Of a DNA stretch of 64,000 bases, positions 47,040 to 58,930 are shown piece after piece. The stretch is from Margaritifera margaritifera (Eukaryota > Mollusca > Bivalvia > Unionida > Margaritiferidae). The number at the start of each line of letters is the position of its first letter. Positions within the stretch are counted from its first letter, which is position 1. The position numbers and the translations under genes are program-made. Location of the stretch: positions 3,416,001 through 3,480,000 of the forward strand of contig JAQPZY010001659.1 of assembly GCA_029931535.1 (NCBI GenBank), read 5' to 3'. The notes below the pieces were generated by a model. It searched no databases, was not told where the DNA came from, and saw nothing but the letters and a program-made list of their open reading frames with translations.

Positions 47040-47580
47040 AGCAGGTTTGAACTTGTCTGTTTTAATCCAATGAGTATCTAAAGATACACTCGCGCTTGCT
47101 TCAGTGTTGAGAATTCACATACTTGTTCACGTGTCCTGTATATCTGTGGTTCTTTGTGATGCAGCTGTAGCTACACTCTGGGCAGATGTAAGCATATGAG
47201 TTCTTGTGCTTCGATCTGCAATGTGCACCTTGACCCTGAACATTTTTTGCCTGCATTTGTCAAAATCAAACCTTCCTTCACTAAGAGGTTTTGTGTGGCG
47301 TCGGATAATACGTACCACTTAATTTTGATTATCCTTCACTAAGAAGTTTTGTGTGGCGTCGGATAATATGTACGCAGCTTATTTTGAATATCCTTCACTA
47401 AGAGGTTTTGTGTGGCGTGGGATAATATGTCCCCACCTTATTTTGAATATCCTTCACTAAGAGGTTTTGTGTGGCGTCGGATAATATGTACCCACCTTAT
47501 TTTGAATATGCATTGGCTACACTTGTAAGTCACAGTTTTCTTTTTCTTTGCAACTTTATCCAGAGACGATTCCAATATTT
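47040..47580 (-). pseudogene. C2H2 zinc-finger relics
   Basis: The minus strand reads, in different frames, three finger-like pieces. Near 47490-47560 is KKTVTYKCSQC, followed by HIIRRHTKPLSEG, a finger end and linker. At 47225-47285 is FDFDKC. Near 47120-47200 is YAYICPECSYSCITKNHRYT followed by GHVNKY. The order C-x2-C ... H-x3/4-H, then an HTKP-type linker, is typical of C2H2 fingers. Stops, frameshifts and a 59-bp tandem expansion have destroyed the frame. It may derive from a host zinc-finger gene or a transposon-borne one. Confidence 0.4.
47275..47509 (+). repeat. 59-bp tandem repeat, 4 copies
   Basis: The unit CCTTCACTAAGAGGTTTTGT, GTGGCGTCGGATAATATGTA, CCCACCTTATTTTGAATAT starts at 47275, 47333, 47392 and 47451. 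It multiplies the finger-linker part of the zinc-finger relic; 59 is not a multiple of three, so it breaks the frame. Confidence 0.95.
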
Positions 47581-47700
47581 GAGTTCCTGCTGGCGTATTT
47601 AAATTTAACTTCTCAAACGCCTCTTCTGCAAGAACAACCTATCCACCCAACATGGCTCTATTCTGAAAAAGATAGAGTAAAAACTTAGCTTGCCCACTTT

Positions 47701-47775
47701 TATGTCAGATCTTAATTATTGCAGCAATCCTTAGGTGAGAAACATTTACCCTAAATAATTTCACTAATTATATGA
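47701..47775 (+). repeat. Direct repeat copy 2
   Basis: It is about 85-90% like the block at 46342-46412 by eye, and precedes the long AT run at 47809-47893. It may be the conserved shoulder of a MITE that carries the AT run. Confidence 0.75.
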
Positions 47776-47807
47776 CCAAATAGTGCTGCCAAATTCCGAC
47801 ACTGTCA

Positions 47808-47808
<1 letters not shown>

Positions 47809-47893
<85 letters not shown>
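47809..47893. repeat. (AT)n microsatellite
   Basis: An AT run of about 80 bp after a short TATACATA start. Confidence 0.95.
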
Positions 47894-47897
<4 letters not shown>

Positions 47898-48829
47898 CCA
47901 CTTTATTTAATTGTATACAATATATTTATAGTAGAGAAACTTAAATGGATTTTACAAAGCCTGTCCCTGTGTCATTATATGTAAAGTAGTACACCCTAAA
48001 ATTATATTTGTATGTATTTCCATTAGTATAATGTATTTATTGGTCATCTACCAAAAGGAATATAAGGAACAAACGTCATAAACATCAATGACGAAGTCGA
48101 AAGCAACGAAACTTTTTTTTATTATGAACGACCAGTTACAGAAAGAAAAACCACATTTGAGAACATAATCCATTTATTCTCATCATTTTGATTTTCAAAC
48201 CTTGCAAACATACAAGATTACTCAGCAATTTAAAATTCTGCAATCAATTATTTAAAGAAGGATATGAAAATATTAAGTTTTCGCCGCTTTCGTTTTTTCC
48301 CTTAGAAGGTACATTTAAAATACTTTGATCGTTTTGGCGTGGGCTCTCGCCAAGAGACAACAAATAAGATAAACTTTTTCACTTACTGAAACACCCCAAT
48401 GTGTGCAGGTGATCATGCGGTCACCTACCTTCCTAGTGACCCCCACCCCCAACAATAAGTGCAAGACAGCATGAGGTCGCCTACCTTAATACTATATAAA
48501 AACAAATAACACCATCGAGTGCCATGCCACCACCTGAACCAATGGACTTTTCAAAAGGTGGTCACAATCTACCGATACTTTACTACTGAAACACATAATA
48601 ATATCGTGCTATTGAAATCTCACAATTCCCTGAAATGGAGTGGAAAAATCCAAATACAAAATAATTTGACATCAATGATGGCGCAAAGCTATATTGTGAG
48701 CAACTTCAAGGTTTTAAGAGAGTTTATATAAATATTCTATGAGTTCAAGATAAAAGCAACAATATCGATATACAATTTTTTTTAACGTGTCCTTGTTTAC
48801 AAGTTTGGATGGGATTGAAAGTGTGGTCA
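47894..48829. other. Nothing recognised
   Basis: AT-rich sequence with a C-rich patch near 48440-48455. No gene or repeat boundary was identified. Confidence 0.4.
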
Positions 48830-50480
48830 AAATTAGTTGTGATACAAAACAACATTCAAGATAATACAAATGTTGATTTGCCTATTTGAAATATAACAAG
48901 AGTCCCTCGAATGGACTGACGCTCTATTGTCTGAAAATAAATTCCAGAAATTCAAGATAAGACTAACTGGGTTTTTTTTAAAAAACTGTTGAGTGTTGAA
49001 ACTATCTCTGATATTCTGGAGCAAAAACATTTTTTCAAATTAGCCACAGTGACAACCATAGTTGATGCATCGTCGGTACTATTTTCATTTTGGACAAACT
49101 AGACACCATTAAAAGACTACTGGTGAAAACCCCATGTTAATATGACCACACATTCAGGGTGATTAGTGACAAGATTTCCAATATGTTCCTTATGGCAGCC
49201 ATATCTGAGGTCAGATTGGCACCATTTACATTTAGGACAAACTAGATATTGTAATTAGTCTTCTGATGAAAACTCCATGTCGAATGTTTTTTCATTTAGC
49301 TGGCGTAGCAATAATACGATTTTCAATATAGCGGCCATGGTGGATATTGTGGACGTCAGATAGGCATTATTTGCATGTAGTAATAACCAGACATCATAAG
49401 AAGTGTCCTGGTGTAAAACCAATTTTGATATGACTTTCCATCTAGGAGGAATAGGTATATGATTTTTAAGACGACTTGCTGTGGCGGCCATATTGGCTAT
49501 CAGATCAGCACAATTTTTATTTAAGACCAACCAAAAACCATAACAAGTCTTCCAGTGAAAACTCCATGCTGATAGGACTTTCCGTCCAGGAGAAGTAGCA
49601 AAAACAGTATTTTCAAGAAGGCTGCTGTGGTGGCCATAGTGGATATCAGATCGGCACCATGACTATCCGTTCAGAACATAGCGAAACAAGATTTTAAAAG
49701 ATATTCGATGTCCAAGCAAGACCATTTTCATTCAGAAACAACTAGACATCATAAGATATCTTCTGGTGAAAACCACATGTCGCTCAAACGGAGATTTAAC
49801 AATAGTATCAAGATGGCTGCAATGGCGGCCATATTGGACGTCAGATCGGTAACATTTTCATTTAGGACAAACTAGATATCATAAGAAATCTATTAGTGAA
49901 AACCCCATGTTTGATACTACCATTCATTCCGGAGCAGCGGTGATAACAAGATTTTCAAGATGGCTGCTTTTGCGACCATATTGGACGTCAGATCGGCACC
50001 ATTTTCAGTTAGAACCAATTAGACACTATAAGAAAACTTCAGGTGAAAATCCCATGCTGATATGACTTTTCGTTCGGGATGAGTAGCAATAACAAGATTT
50101 TCAAGATGGCTGCTGTTGTGAGCATATCGCACATCAAGTCAACACCATTTTCAATTAGGAACAACTAGACATCACAAGAAATCTTTTAGTGAAATCCCCA
50201 TGCTGATATGACCATCCATTCAGGAGGAGTAGCGATAGCAAGATTTTCAAGATGACTCCTGTGGCGGCCATATTGGACGTTTGAGCAGCACCATTTTCAT
50301 TTAGGACCAACTAGACCTTAGGATGAATATGTGTGTAAAGTTCATGGCAATCCTCCAAGTAGATTAGGATGAGTAGCGATAACAAACTTGTGCTAATGGA
50401 CGGACGATCTTCGGGAGATGGACATCGGACGACGTACGACAGACAACAGACCATCTTATAAGCTCTTCTGATCTATGACC
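48830..50480 (+). repeat. Tandem-array element E, short copy (about 9-10 units)
   Basis: The start (AACAAGAGTCCCTCGAATGG, ACTGACG..CTATTGTCTG, GAGTGTTGAAACTATCTCTG) and end (ACAAACTTGTGCTAATGGAC, GGACGA-rich tail, AAGCTCTTCTGATC) match those of 32920-35610, in the same orientation. The core unit is the same 140-145 bp sequence but repeated fewer times. So this is a second copy of one element whose core array changes in number while its ends do not. Confidence 0.85.
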
Positions 50481-51118
50481 AGTAGATCTACAAAGATACT
50501 CAGCAGTGTTTCAAGAAAGCTGCTGATTTACAGAGTTGCATTCAATGATGAAAACCTTGAGCAAAGTAGTATTAGCCCTGATAACAAGATTATCAAAACT
50601 GTGTTGTATGAATAGGTATTAAATTAAGTATTTGATGTGGATCAATAAACAGATTTGCATTCGGATACATTTACGGCACAACTTGAACATCTCGTCATCT
50701 TTACATGGTCAATATACAACGATTTGTCAAAAACGGAGAGTTTATCGTAAACAAAATTCAAATTCTATTTAAAACAGCTCATGGTGGCTCAGTGTATGAA
50801 GTAGTTGTTATTGATTTAATCATTGCCATGGCAAAATTTTACATCGATCTGAAATGCTTTATACGTTTAAAAATAATGTAAAAATGTTGCAAATTGTTGA
50901 GAAAAAAGTACCAGTTGTAGATGGCTGTACTGTTGGTTTGTTGATCACGCCAACTAACAATTTGTCCAGCGTAAAGTACTCTTTGGATCTATTTAAACCG
51001 TTTTAAATGGTTGACAAAGAATAGCATTTAGGGCACATATACCACGATCATGAAATTGCAGTTGCTTACACAAACATTAATTAATTCTGAGCACAAAATT
51101 AAAATCAAACATAATGAG
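50481..51118. other. Possible upstream part of the Polinton-like segment
   Basis: No motif can be recognised with confidence. The text immediately before 51119 is AT-rich with short open frames. Confidence 0.3.
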
Positions 51119-52022
51119 TTGAATAAATGGTTAACTGAACAATCTGTCTACACGTTATACAAGCAATCAAGAAAATAATTACCAGACAGAAGGTTCTGTG
51201 TTACTTACGTGAATGACGAGTAGCAAGCAGACATTATCGACATACAAGCATATCAAACCTACAACAATGGATACAAATACATCTTGACAGAGCTAGATCT
51301 ATTTTCAAAATACGCCTGGGCTGAGGTCGTAAAAACAAAAAGGAAGATAACGCTTTCACGGATATCTCCAAAGAGTGAAAGCCTGAGAAGATACAGCGTG
51401 ATGTGCGGAAAGATTTTTTTCAACAAAAAAGTCAAGGATGTGCTGGACACGGGAAACATCGAGGGCTTTTCAAAAAGTAGTCAAGACGCAAAAGTGAAAT
51501 TATTTCACTCAAAACGTAAAAGAAAATGGGTTTACGTTTTACCAAGGTTAATTGGTGGACACAAGAACACTCATCACGCATCTCTAGATATGACTCTATT
51601 TGAATCGAGAGAGGAAAAAATAGGTCAAAGGTATGGATCAATCTATTCGGTTATTGGACAGCTGATTCAAATGGAACACCTAAATTCAAAATTAGTGAAA
51701 CAGTAAGAATTTCAAATTACAAAATAGGTTTTGCAAAGTGCTACGTTCCCAACTTTACCGAGAAAATATTAAAAATCAGGGAACTAATATTAGGTGGTCT
51801 GGTAATTTACAAACTGGAAGACTTGAATGGAAAGAATATAGAGGGTACGTTTTACAAATAAGAGTTATCACTATACTACAAACATGACGATGTATTTAAA
51901 GTTGAAAATATTTCGAATACATAAGCAATGAAAGGAAAAAGTATGTTCTCGTGAATTGGAAGGGATATGACGATTCGTTTAATAGTTGCGAAACGGCAAT
52001 CAACGTTATTTCATTAAGATAA
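51119..52022 (+). pseudogene. Polinton/Maverick-type integrase with chromodomain, broken
   Basis: A plus-strand frame reads in order through features of Polinton/Maverick integrases. An N-terminal zinc-binding-side segment (51119-51250) carries two in-frame stops. The catalytic core follows, with the strand YKYILTELDLFSKYAWAE (the second core Asp region) and later HASLDMT near 51578. A KFKISETVRISNYK-like SH3 stretch lies near 51683-51727, and a chromodomain motif VNWKGYDDSFNS near 51950. The longest open part is 51284-51706. Part of the core around the third acidic residue looks deleted or rearranged, and there are frame changes near 51710 and 51930, so it cannot be active. In intact elements this enzyme inserts the element DNA with a short target duplication. 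Confidence 0.75.
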
Positions 52023-53607
52023 ATGGTAGAAGTGCAATACATAGATAACAGTATCAAGCAGCATGAACACTTTCAGTTTTTAAAGATAAGGAGTTTCTAA
52101 AATATGACAGATGTGGTTTAAAAAAAATTGTGCATTAGAAAATTAAAACACGCACCTCCTGGGAATTTTTATTGCTCACGATACCAGACGGGAAAAAGAA
52201 ACCACGTCCAAAAGCATCGCAGTTAAACAGCAAAATGGTAAAATGGAAAATGGTACACATAAAAATCGTGATAATGCAAGCAATGTCCTGTCAAGGAAGT
52301 TGATTCAAACTACATTTGAAAAAAGATAATCATTTAAACGTTGAAACTTCTCTCCAACTTAATTCAAAGAAGGTATGACAGCGAGTCACAAAACTGCTCA
52401 ATCAGCTATGTATTGTTCCTGGATTAACTTTTACCATCAACAATTTTGGCACATCCATAAAGCCTTCAATCACAAAGAATTGCAACAAAATGAACCAAAA
52501 TCGGTTGATTTAGGAAGAGTTTTCATACCATGAAGATTCTCCTGTTTCATTTGTTTTATCTATCCTGAAATTCATCTGCTAATTTGGAAAAAGAAACATT
52601 TTGAATTTCACAAGGATATTGCATTTGTTTAAGGTTTTGTTTTAGTCTAAAAAAATAATCATATGATATGACAAGATACATTTCCTTCGACACTATAGCT
52701 GATCTTATTTTCTAATGGTTCTCTATTAAAATAATCATACAGCAAGAGTCACAAAATTATGGGACATTACATGAAAATTCTCACAAAAAGAAAGAAGTGA
52801 AACCAGTCCAAATAACACAATCTATTATTGGATAGGTTGTTGAGTAGCTGTTTGGGAATCTTGCTCATCTGATAAATACAAAAAGTTGCTTCTTCAATGA
52901 GTCTTCAACACACAGTGGACATCTGTTTATAGAAACTATTGAAGTTTACAAATGGTTCACGATCAACAATGGACATTCAAGAAATTGCAAAAATGATCAC
53001 TGAATTTTCACTTAGTCAGTTCACAATCTTCTAGTACATGGACAAACTTTTCCTGACAAAATTGTTAACCCAGTTCATTCGAGTTTAGATCAAACATATA
53101 TTGCTAACAGAACTTTATGTCTGAGAGCTGTTGTTGCTACGCAAGAAGTCTTTCCCCAAAGGGATAAGGCCCGTTGGATAACTTCTTAGGAACCTAAATA
53201 AGTACATGTCGAGCTAATAAAAAACATCATCTGCACAATTTTACCGCGCGACATATAGCTCTGCCCTTACTGTTGCATACAGCATGCTTTTAAATAAGCT
53301 ATTTAACTTTACAATGGATATAGGAAAAGTTTTTAAGATTATCATTCCGGTTTCTTATGCAAAAGTCACAATAGACTACCTGATAGCCAATGGATCCTTG
53401 TCTGACAAAATTGTTACACAATTGAGGAGTTTTTCTTGTTTGGCAAATAACGTATGCGATAAGTGTTAGGTGAAACGGCAACACATGCATTCTAGAAGTT
53501 ACAGGATAAAAATTATTCTGTCAAGGACACTGAATGCTACAAATGTACGAGAAACAAATACAGAACTACGTGTATCTATAATAGCCTTGAAATGGTTATA
53601 GCCATGA

Positions 53608-54003
53608 ATGGAAACAGTTTCAGCTGGTGTAGGTATTTTAACAGCTGGATTGAGCTTATCTGGAATAGCTGCTGGTGTGATGAGTTTATTTTATCGTCAA
53701 CGAGCACAACTAGTTCAGAGATATGGAAAAATAAGTAAGAAAACAAAATGAAGGGAAGAAACACAGCTAGATACATGGACAGCCCAAATTAGGAGAGCAT
53801 TAAACTTCCTGAAAACGAAATATATTGTACCAGTCTAACTGATAACAGAAATGGCAGACTATACATTTTGTTGCGGAAAGAAGATTTTGTTGTTGGATAT
53901 TACATTTCTGATGAACTCAAAACAATCTCTTTTACTTCATCAAGACAAGAATGAAACTTTGATTATTTTAAATCCCGATGATTACTACAACTTCGAAATG
54001 TAG
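53608..54003 (+). pseudogene. Small hydrophobic-N-terminus frame in the Polinton-like segment
   Basis: One frame is maintained for 131 codons with two internal stops (53749-53751 and 53836-53838). It begins at an ATG (METVSAGVG), then a Gly/Ala-rich hydrophobic stretch (residues about 7-28, likely a membrane or hydrophobic helix), a basic segment YRQRAQLVQRYGKISKKTK, and a polar second half ending FEM-stop. A single frame surviving two stops suggests a once-functional gene. I recall similar small proteins beside Polinton-like integrases but cannot name a family. Confidence 0.4.
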
Positions 54004-54903
54004 ATGAAAAAAATCTAATGGCGACAACGAAGTACGTATTGTTGATGAATGCTTAAAAAAACAACTTGGAATTTAGAATCCTTCAGAGGTACAATTAAAC
54101 GGTTTCTTTAACTAAATATAATACTAAATCGCGAAGATTCAATAGCCAGACAATTATACAGACATCTAATGAATTAGATACAGTTCGAGAGTTTTAGAAA
54201 CTCCAAAATCTATACAATTCCTAGACGAAATCATTAACACAAAAATTACACTAAAGGCTATTATTAGTACTCGAGCCTTTTACTAGTTAACAATGCGTTT
54301 AACATAGAGACTTTGTTTCGTACAATGCTTGTGGAAATTACAGAACGTAAGGCAATATTTACAACCGATCGAACAGAGGATAAACAGTGAGAAAGATTCT
54401 TTGGAATGTGCCGTATAGAAAAGAAAGACATCTCTTTCAAAAAAAATTAACTCTACAATCCCAGTTGGCAAAGTTACACTGAGACTGTAAATAACGAAAT
54501 CAAACATAACGATCAAGAGATTAGAATGTTAATGAATGATTTTAACACACAACTTGCTGTCCTGATTGACAAGATCATTGCTAACAGTAATACGTAGTCA
54601 GAGTTCCAGAAAAAGAATGAATTAACAGAGATAACCCAAAAGACTTAAAATATGAAAGGGAATCATATTAATGAAAAAAACTACGACCTGTCAATTACAA
54701 ATTTCAATGATAGAATCAAAATGATAACAGATGTTAAATTCGCCAAAGGTTACAACAAATTACACCATGAGGTCGAACAATCAAATACAGATATAAAAAA
54801 GGATATGTTGATCGAGTAGTGGTCAATAATATATGTGTGGTGCGAGGTAGGATTGACGAAATAGACAAACGGATGAAATTAATGGAAAAAAGATTTAAAT
54901 CAT

Positions 54904-55101
54904 TTGGAACAAAAGTTTACAATAACGACAGATGCATTCAAAACTAAAGTAGATAAAAAGACACTCGAGTTAAGTGGTACCATTGACAGAGTTTACACTG
55001 AAATAAACGCAAATACAGAGTCATTCAAACCCGATTTGACTACAGAAATAAGAATAAAAGGCATTGCATTGATAGTTACAATGGACAACTTGAAAAAATA
55101 A
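54904..55101 (+). pseudogene. Coiled-coil-like frame in the Polinton-like segment
   Basis: A 65-codon open frame rich in Lys/Glu/Thr with heptad-like spacing (FKTKVDKKTLELSGTIDRVY then TEINANTESF). Related Lys/Asp-rich text occurs upstream in other frames (54490-54900), so the original protein was probably longer. No function can be assigned. Confidence 0.35.
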
Positions 55102-55186
55102 ATCGATAAAAACAAAAATGAGTCTGATGAAAAAAGAACTAATGCCTGTATGTATATTGATGTACGATTTTCTAATTTTACCTTGA

Positions 55187-55345
55187 CATAACTCTCTTCA
55201 TCCAGATGGTATTAGAATACGTCTTAAATTAAAAGATCTAATTAATATTGAACTAACTGACCCTAGAGAACTTATGAAAGGGTTGTATAAAGTGTTTAAG
55301 CATGAAACTACGCCTTGGATATTAGTCAACATTTATAGTATGTAA
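55187..55345 (+). pseudogene. Short C-terminal frame in the Polinton-like segment
   Basis: A 52-codon stop-to-stop frame without ATG reads DGIRIRLKLKDLINIELTDP, then RELMKGLYKVFKH, ending in ...NIYSM and TAA. It looks like a real protein C-terminus, probably of the same gene as the coiled-coil frame. The LINE junction follows at once. Confidence 0.35.
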
Positions 55346-57803
55346 GTATGTATGGATGGATGTAGCGTTTTTCGGCACCTCGGCACAAAAGTGGATATAT
55401 GATGCCAACTAAAGGTAAAGTTCGAAAAATGTAAAACTGAATTGCACAAACGTTTAGGAAGATAAACCCAAATTAAACGATAGGTACAAGAAGACAAAAA
55501 TATACAACGTAATGGTATTAAAATTCTGTTCAATGTGTAAAAAATAAAAACAAAGGTAACACCTGTAAAATCCTTTAAAATATATGGTAAAAATGTTTTA
55601 TAAACCACTCATTCCCTCAAAAAGTCAAAGATTTTCTCGGTTGGTACATCAACCTACAATTTCTTCGTGCAGTTCACGTCAAAATACTTCTGTCTCGCAA
55701 GTGGAAGTTTACACGCTCGACAAGAATGTGTTACACTGTCAGTGGGCACTGGCAGGGCATGAACTCTGGTCGAGGTTCACACTTCAGGAGGTATACATAT
55801 GTCAGATATGTGTATCTGATACACTATCGGAACAATGCCACCTGATCTCTGCGATTTGTTCATTACGAGGGATGCGACTCTATAATAGTGGGTCTGATGT
55901 TTTGAAGTTTGTTTCTGGAGTTTTCATTCCACATATTTTGCCAGGTATGAAGAACATGCTGATTTATACAATATTTTAAGTCAGTATATGGAATCTTCCA
56001 TTTAGAAACGGGTGACTGCAGGGCAGCTTTGGTTGCATTATTTGACCTTTTATTACTCTATATACCAATGTGACCAGGCAATCAACAGTACGTAATACTT
56101 TGTCCAGACTGTATGAGCAAATCATGATTCTATAATATCCCTGTAATTCAATGATTTAAGTATGCTGTAATTTCTACAGTAAACCTTCAGGATTTGTACG
56201 GTTACCGGCTCGAGATGGCTCCATCCTGATTTAATGAAAGCGCGAGAGTTCAACCTAAATACTAGGATCTCCATGTTTCCTCGTGTTTTCCCTGTTACGG
56301 CGAGCTTAAGCTCAGTATATATTATATTTATTCAGATTTTCAGTTCTTGGATAGGAATTGAAATGTTTAAGGCCCTTTTTCATTTCCCTGATGGCATCTT
56401 TGCATACGTCTTCAAACTATGGTTTGTTGACACGCTTAGGAATCGCCAAAGATTTTGATATTGTATCCTCAGCAACATCCTGAAGGATCCACTAGGATAA
56501 GGTTGTCAAAACAATCAGCTGTCAAATTTGATTTGCAGATGGATTGAAATGTTTCCCAATCTGCCTTGTTCAATATCCATCTCTACCCAGATCCTTGGGG
56601 GTTATGAATATTACTTCTTAAGTATATTGGAAAGTGGTCACTACCAGATAGGTCTTCATCAACTTTCCAAGAGAAGGTCAAGTTAAAGAGATGGATTGCA
56701 GATAGTCAGATCTAAAGACGAGCATGATCATGTGGCATGATGCATGTTTACGACTTGTCATTCAAAAAGAAAAGATTCTGTTTTGAAACAAAGTCTTTTA
56801 TTTCCTTCTCTCTCGCATTGATATCTTTATATCCCCAATGTGTATGGTGCCTGTTGGTCACCAAGTAAAGCAAAATATGTTGGTAACTGTTCACTAAAAT
56901 GGTCAATATCAGATTGACTGATTGGTGTGCTTGGAGGGAGATATACTGACCACAGTGAAAGCGTTTTGTATAGGGATATACGGACGGCTATATAGCTTGT
57001 AAAGTAGTATTGAAATTAATTTGGGTGTTAGGAGTTTTGTTACTTTTTTAAAAGCTGCTGTACGTTGTGATATTTTTGAGATTAACTCTATCGCTTTTAT
57101 TTAAAAAGGTCTCCTAATGGTAGACAGCTATTGGATTATATTCTGTAAGTAGAACATTTTTCATCAATATTTGCCTTGGAACCTCGGAAATTCCATTGTA
57201 TCATGGTGTCAGACATATTTATAAAAGTGGTGGAAGTACCACACTTCTGGGTGTTTTCCCTGGTGCGATATCAGGGGTCTCTCCAGTGTCCATTCTCTCT
57301 AGACTCTCAAACTTATTAAAAAGCTTGATAGGATCGTCAGATCCTTTTGGAATTCTATTAAATTCTTTAATCCTGTCTTTAGTTGGTTTAGATAATGTAT
57401 TTCTACTGGCACCAGCGGTCAGCTACTCTTTTGCTAGGCAGGATCTAACTGGTTTTTCGATAGTAAAGTTTGGAATCATATATGATACAATGAATCTTCG
57501 ACCACTGTGGTCAGTGATGTGTTGCTCTTTTCGTGGACTGGATTTAGGTGGCTTCTCGTTTGTATCATTTGGTTTGTAAATTACTACAATGCCACACTGA
57601 GTATCTGCGTTATCTACTTCGCTGTCGGTTTGGGTGGCTGCTGGCACGGGTTTTGGTGGCGTCAATACTGTGAATTTGCTATGACCGTCTGGCAATGTAA
57701 TGTCTGTCTGGGTACAAAAACTATTTGTGGCAGGTCTCTTCTCCAATTTAGCTACTCGATCTACTTTATATATATTTTTATGCACTGTAATCATATAGGA
57801 CAT
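55346..57803 (-). mobile_element. Non-LTR retrotransposon, internally deleted
   Basis: Read on the minus strand from 57803 there is an ORF1 C-terminal part (57423-57803 and on to 57215), with TQTD repeats (FCTQTDITLPDG, PAATQTDSEVD) and RIKEFNRIPKGSDDPIKLF. Next comes the ORF2 start (MIQWNFRGSKANI near 57200). An apurinic endonuclease relic follows (STPISQSDIDHFSEQLP then LLGD, near 56890-56950; DACKDAIREMKKGLKHFNS near 56340-56420). Reverse transcriptase is missing. The RNase H/C-terminal part follows (CEPRPEFMPCQCPLTV near 55740-55790, then PRKSLTF). The 3' UTR ends at 55346. This layout fits a Jockey/I-type LINE; many stops and frameshifts make it dead. Confidence 0.7.
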
Positions 57804-58565
57804 CTGTCAAACCAATGACTGTATCTAACCAATATACATGATCACTTTATGTATTTAGAACATATTCAACTGCATAGGAAAAATGCGTTTTCAATGAGGG
57901 TTCTGTGTCATGGAAAAATTATACAAGTCTTGATTGCTTATACAGTGAAAACTGTACTCGTTTACATTTCTCTTAAAAGAATCTATATGTCTGTTTGTGA
58001 TGATTGTGTTTACATTTTGCTTATTCATTCGTCTCAATTCTTTACGACTTTGTAATCGTATTATTGGAACCATTAATATTTTTTTATGTAGAAATGTATA
58101 TTTTTATTTTTGCTTTGAAAGCTTTACAAATTAATCAGCTTTAGTTACTAATGTGGAACTCAATTTAATATGCAAAATATTTTGCGGAAGTAAGACTAGA
58201 TCTATCAATATTTGGTTTAAACTTCCAACGATCATACCACTGAACGTATTCAGTCAGCTACTATTGCTGTAATTTCAAGTATACCAGAAGATTAGTTTTA
58301 TCTTCCTGACTGTTTACTATGTATAAATCAGTGCTAATTTAATTTCTCAACTATCAATGCATTGTGTGTCTGTCTCTCTGTCTGTGTTTCAGTATCTCCC
58401 TGTAGCTGAATTAATTCATGAGGAGCTATCAATGTTTGTTCTATTACGAATACTGACATTGCCCGTTCAATCTGTATATGAAGAGACCCTGGTGTGTATA
58501 TATTCCCAAGACTTATTGACTTACCTGTGAGTGTTCTATAAAAGCATGTGGCCCATAGCTCTACT
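57804..58565. other. Nothing recognised
   Basis: AT-rich DNA upstream of the LINE 5' part. It could include decayed LINE ORF1 N-terminal sequence, but no motif is readable. Confidence 0.3.
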
Positions 58566-58628
58566 GTACACAGAGAGAGAGAGAGACAGGCAGACAGACA
58601 GACAGACAGAGAGAGACAGAGAGAGAGA
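58566..58628. repeat. (AG)n/(ACAG)n simple repeat
   Basis: A mixed AG and ACAG/GACA microsatellite of about 60 bp. Confidence 0.95.
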
Positions 58629-58930
58629 ATGTACATATTACATATGTAAGTAAATAGGGATAGCTGGAATTTAAATCAATCGGTCAATCATTGAATTTCG
58701 GCAATCAAATCATAGACTGTGATACATTTTGCTCTCAATACACACCTCACTCGTTCTTTTGGTTGTTTTACGTCGTCAACGGAGGCGAGGTGTCCAGTAG
58801 GAACGAAAGTATTGTATTTCTCTCTTTTGTTGGCTCTCATTCTTTATATTCTATTTTGAATTTATCCTTCGTTTGCCTGTTCAAACTCTGTGTATTTTTT
58901 GTGTGCTGTGCTGATGGAAATATGTGTATT

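Larger units (their letters stand above)
52023..55345 (+). mobile_element. Downstream part of the Polinton-like segment, mostly unrecognised
   Basis: After the integrase the plus strand keeps coding-like text in short broken frames: 52023-52100, about 53284-53469, 53608-54003, 54904-55101 and 55187-55345. I could not recognise a family B DNA polymerase, packaging ATPase, Ulp1-type protease or major/minor capsid protein, the other hallmark Polinton genes. The right limit is set by the 3' end of a LINE inserted in the opposite orientation at about 55346. Terminal repeats of the Polinton were not found. Confidence 0.4.

Noticed and set aside
51119..55345. Search by eye for PolB, packaging ATPase, protease and capsid genes in the Polinton-like segment
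   Set aside because: No motif for any of these was seen, so the segment is described as an integrase with unrecognised frames rather than as a full Polinton.
57196..57579. 127-codon plus-strand frame
   Set aside because: It is the antisense shadow of the LINE ORF1/ORF2 junction, which reads convincingly on the minus strand.
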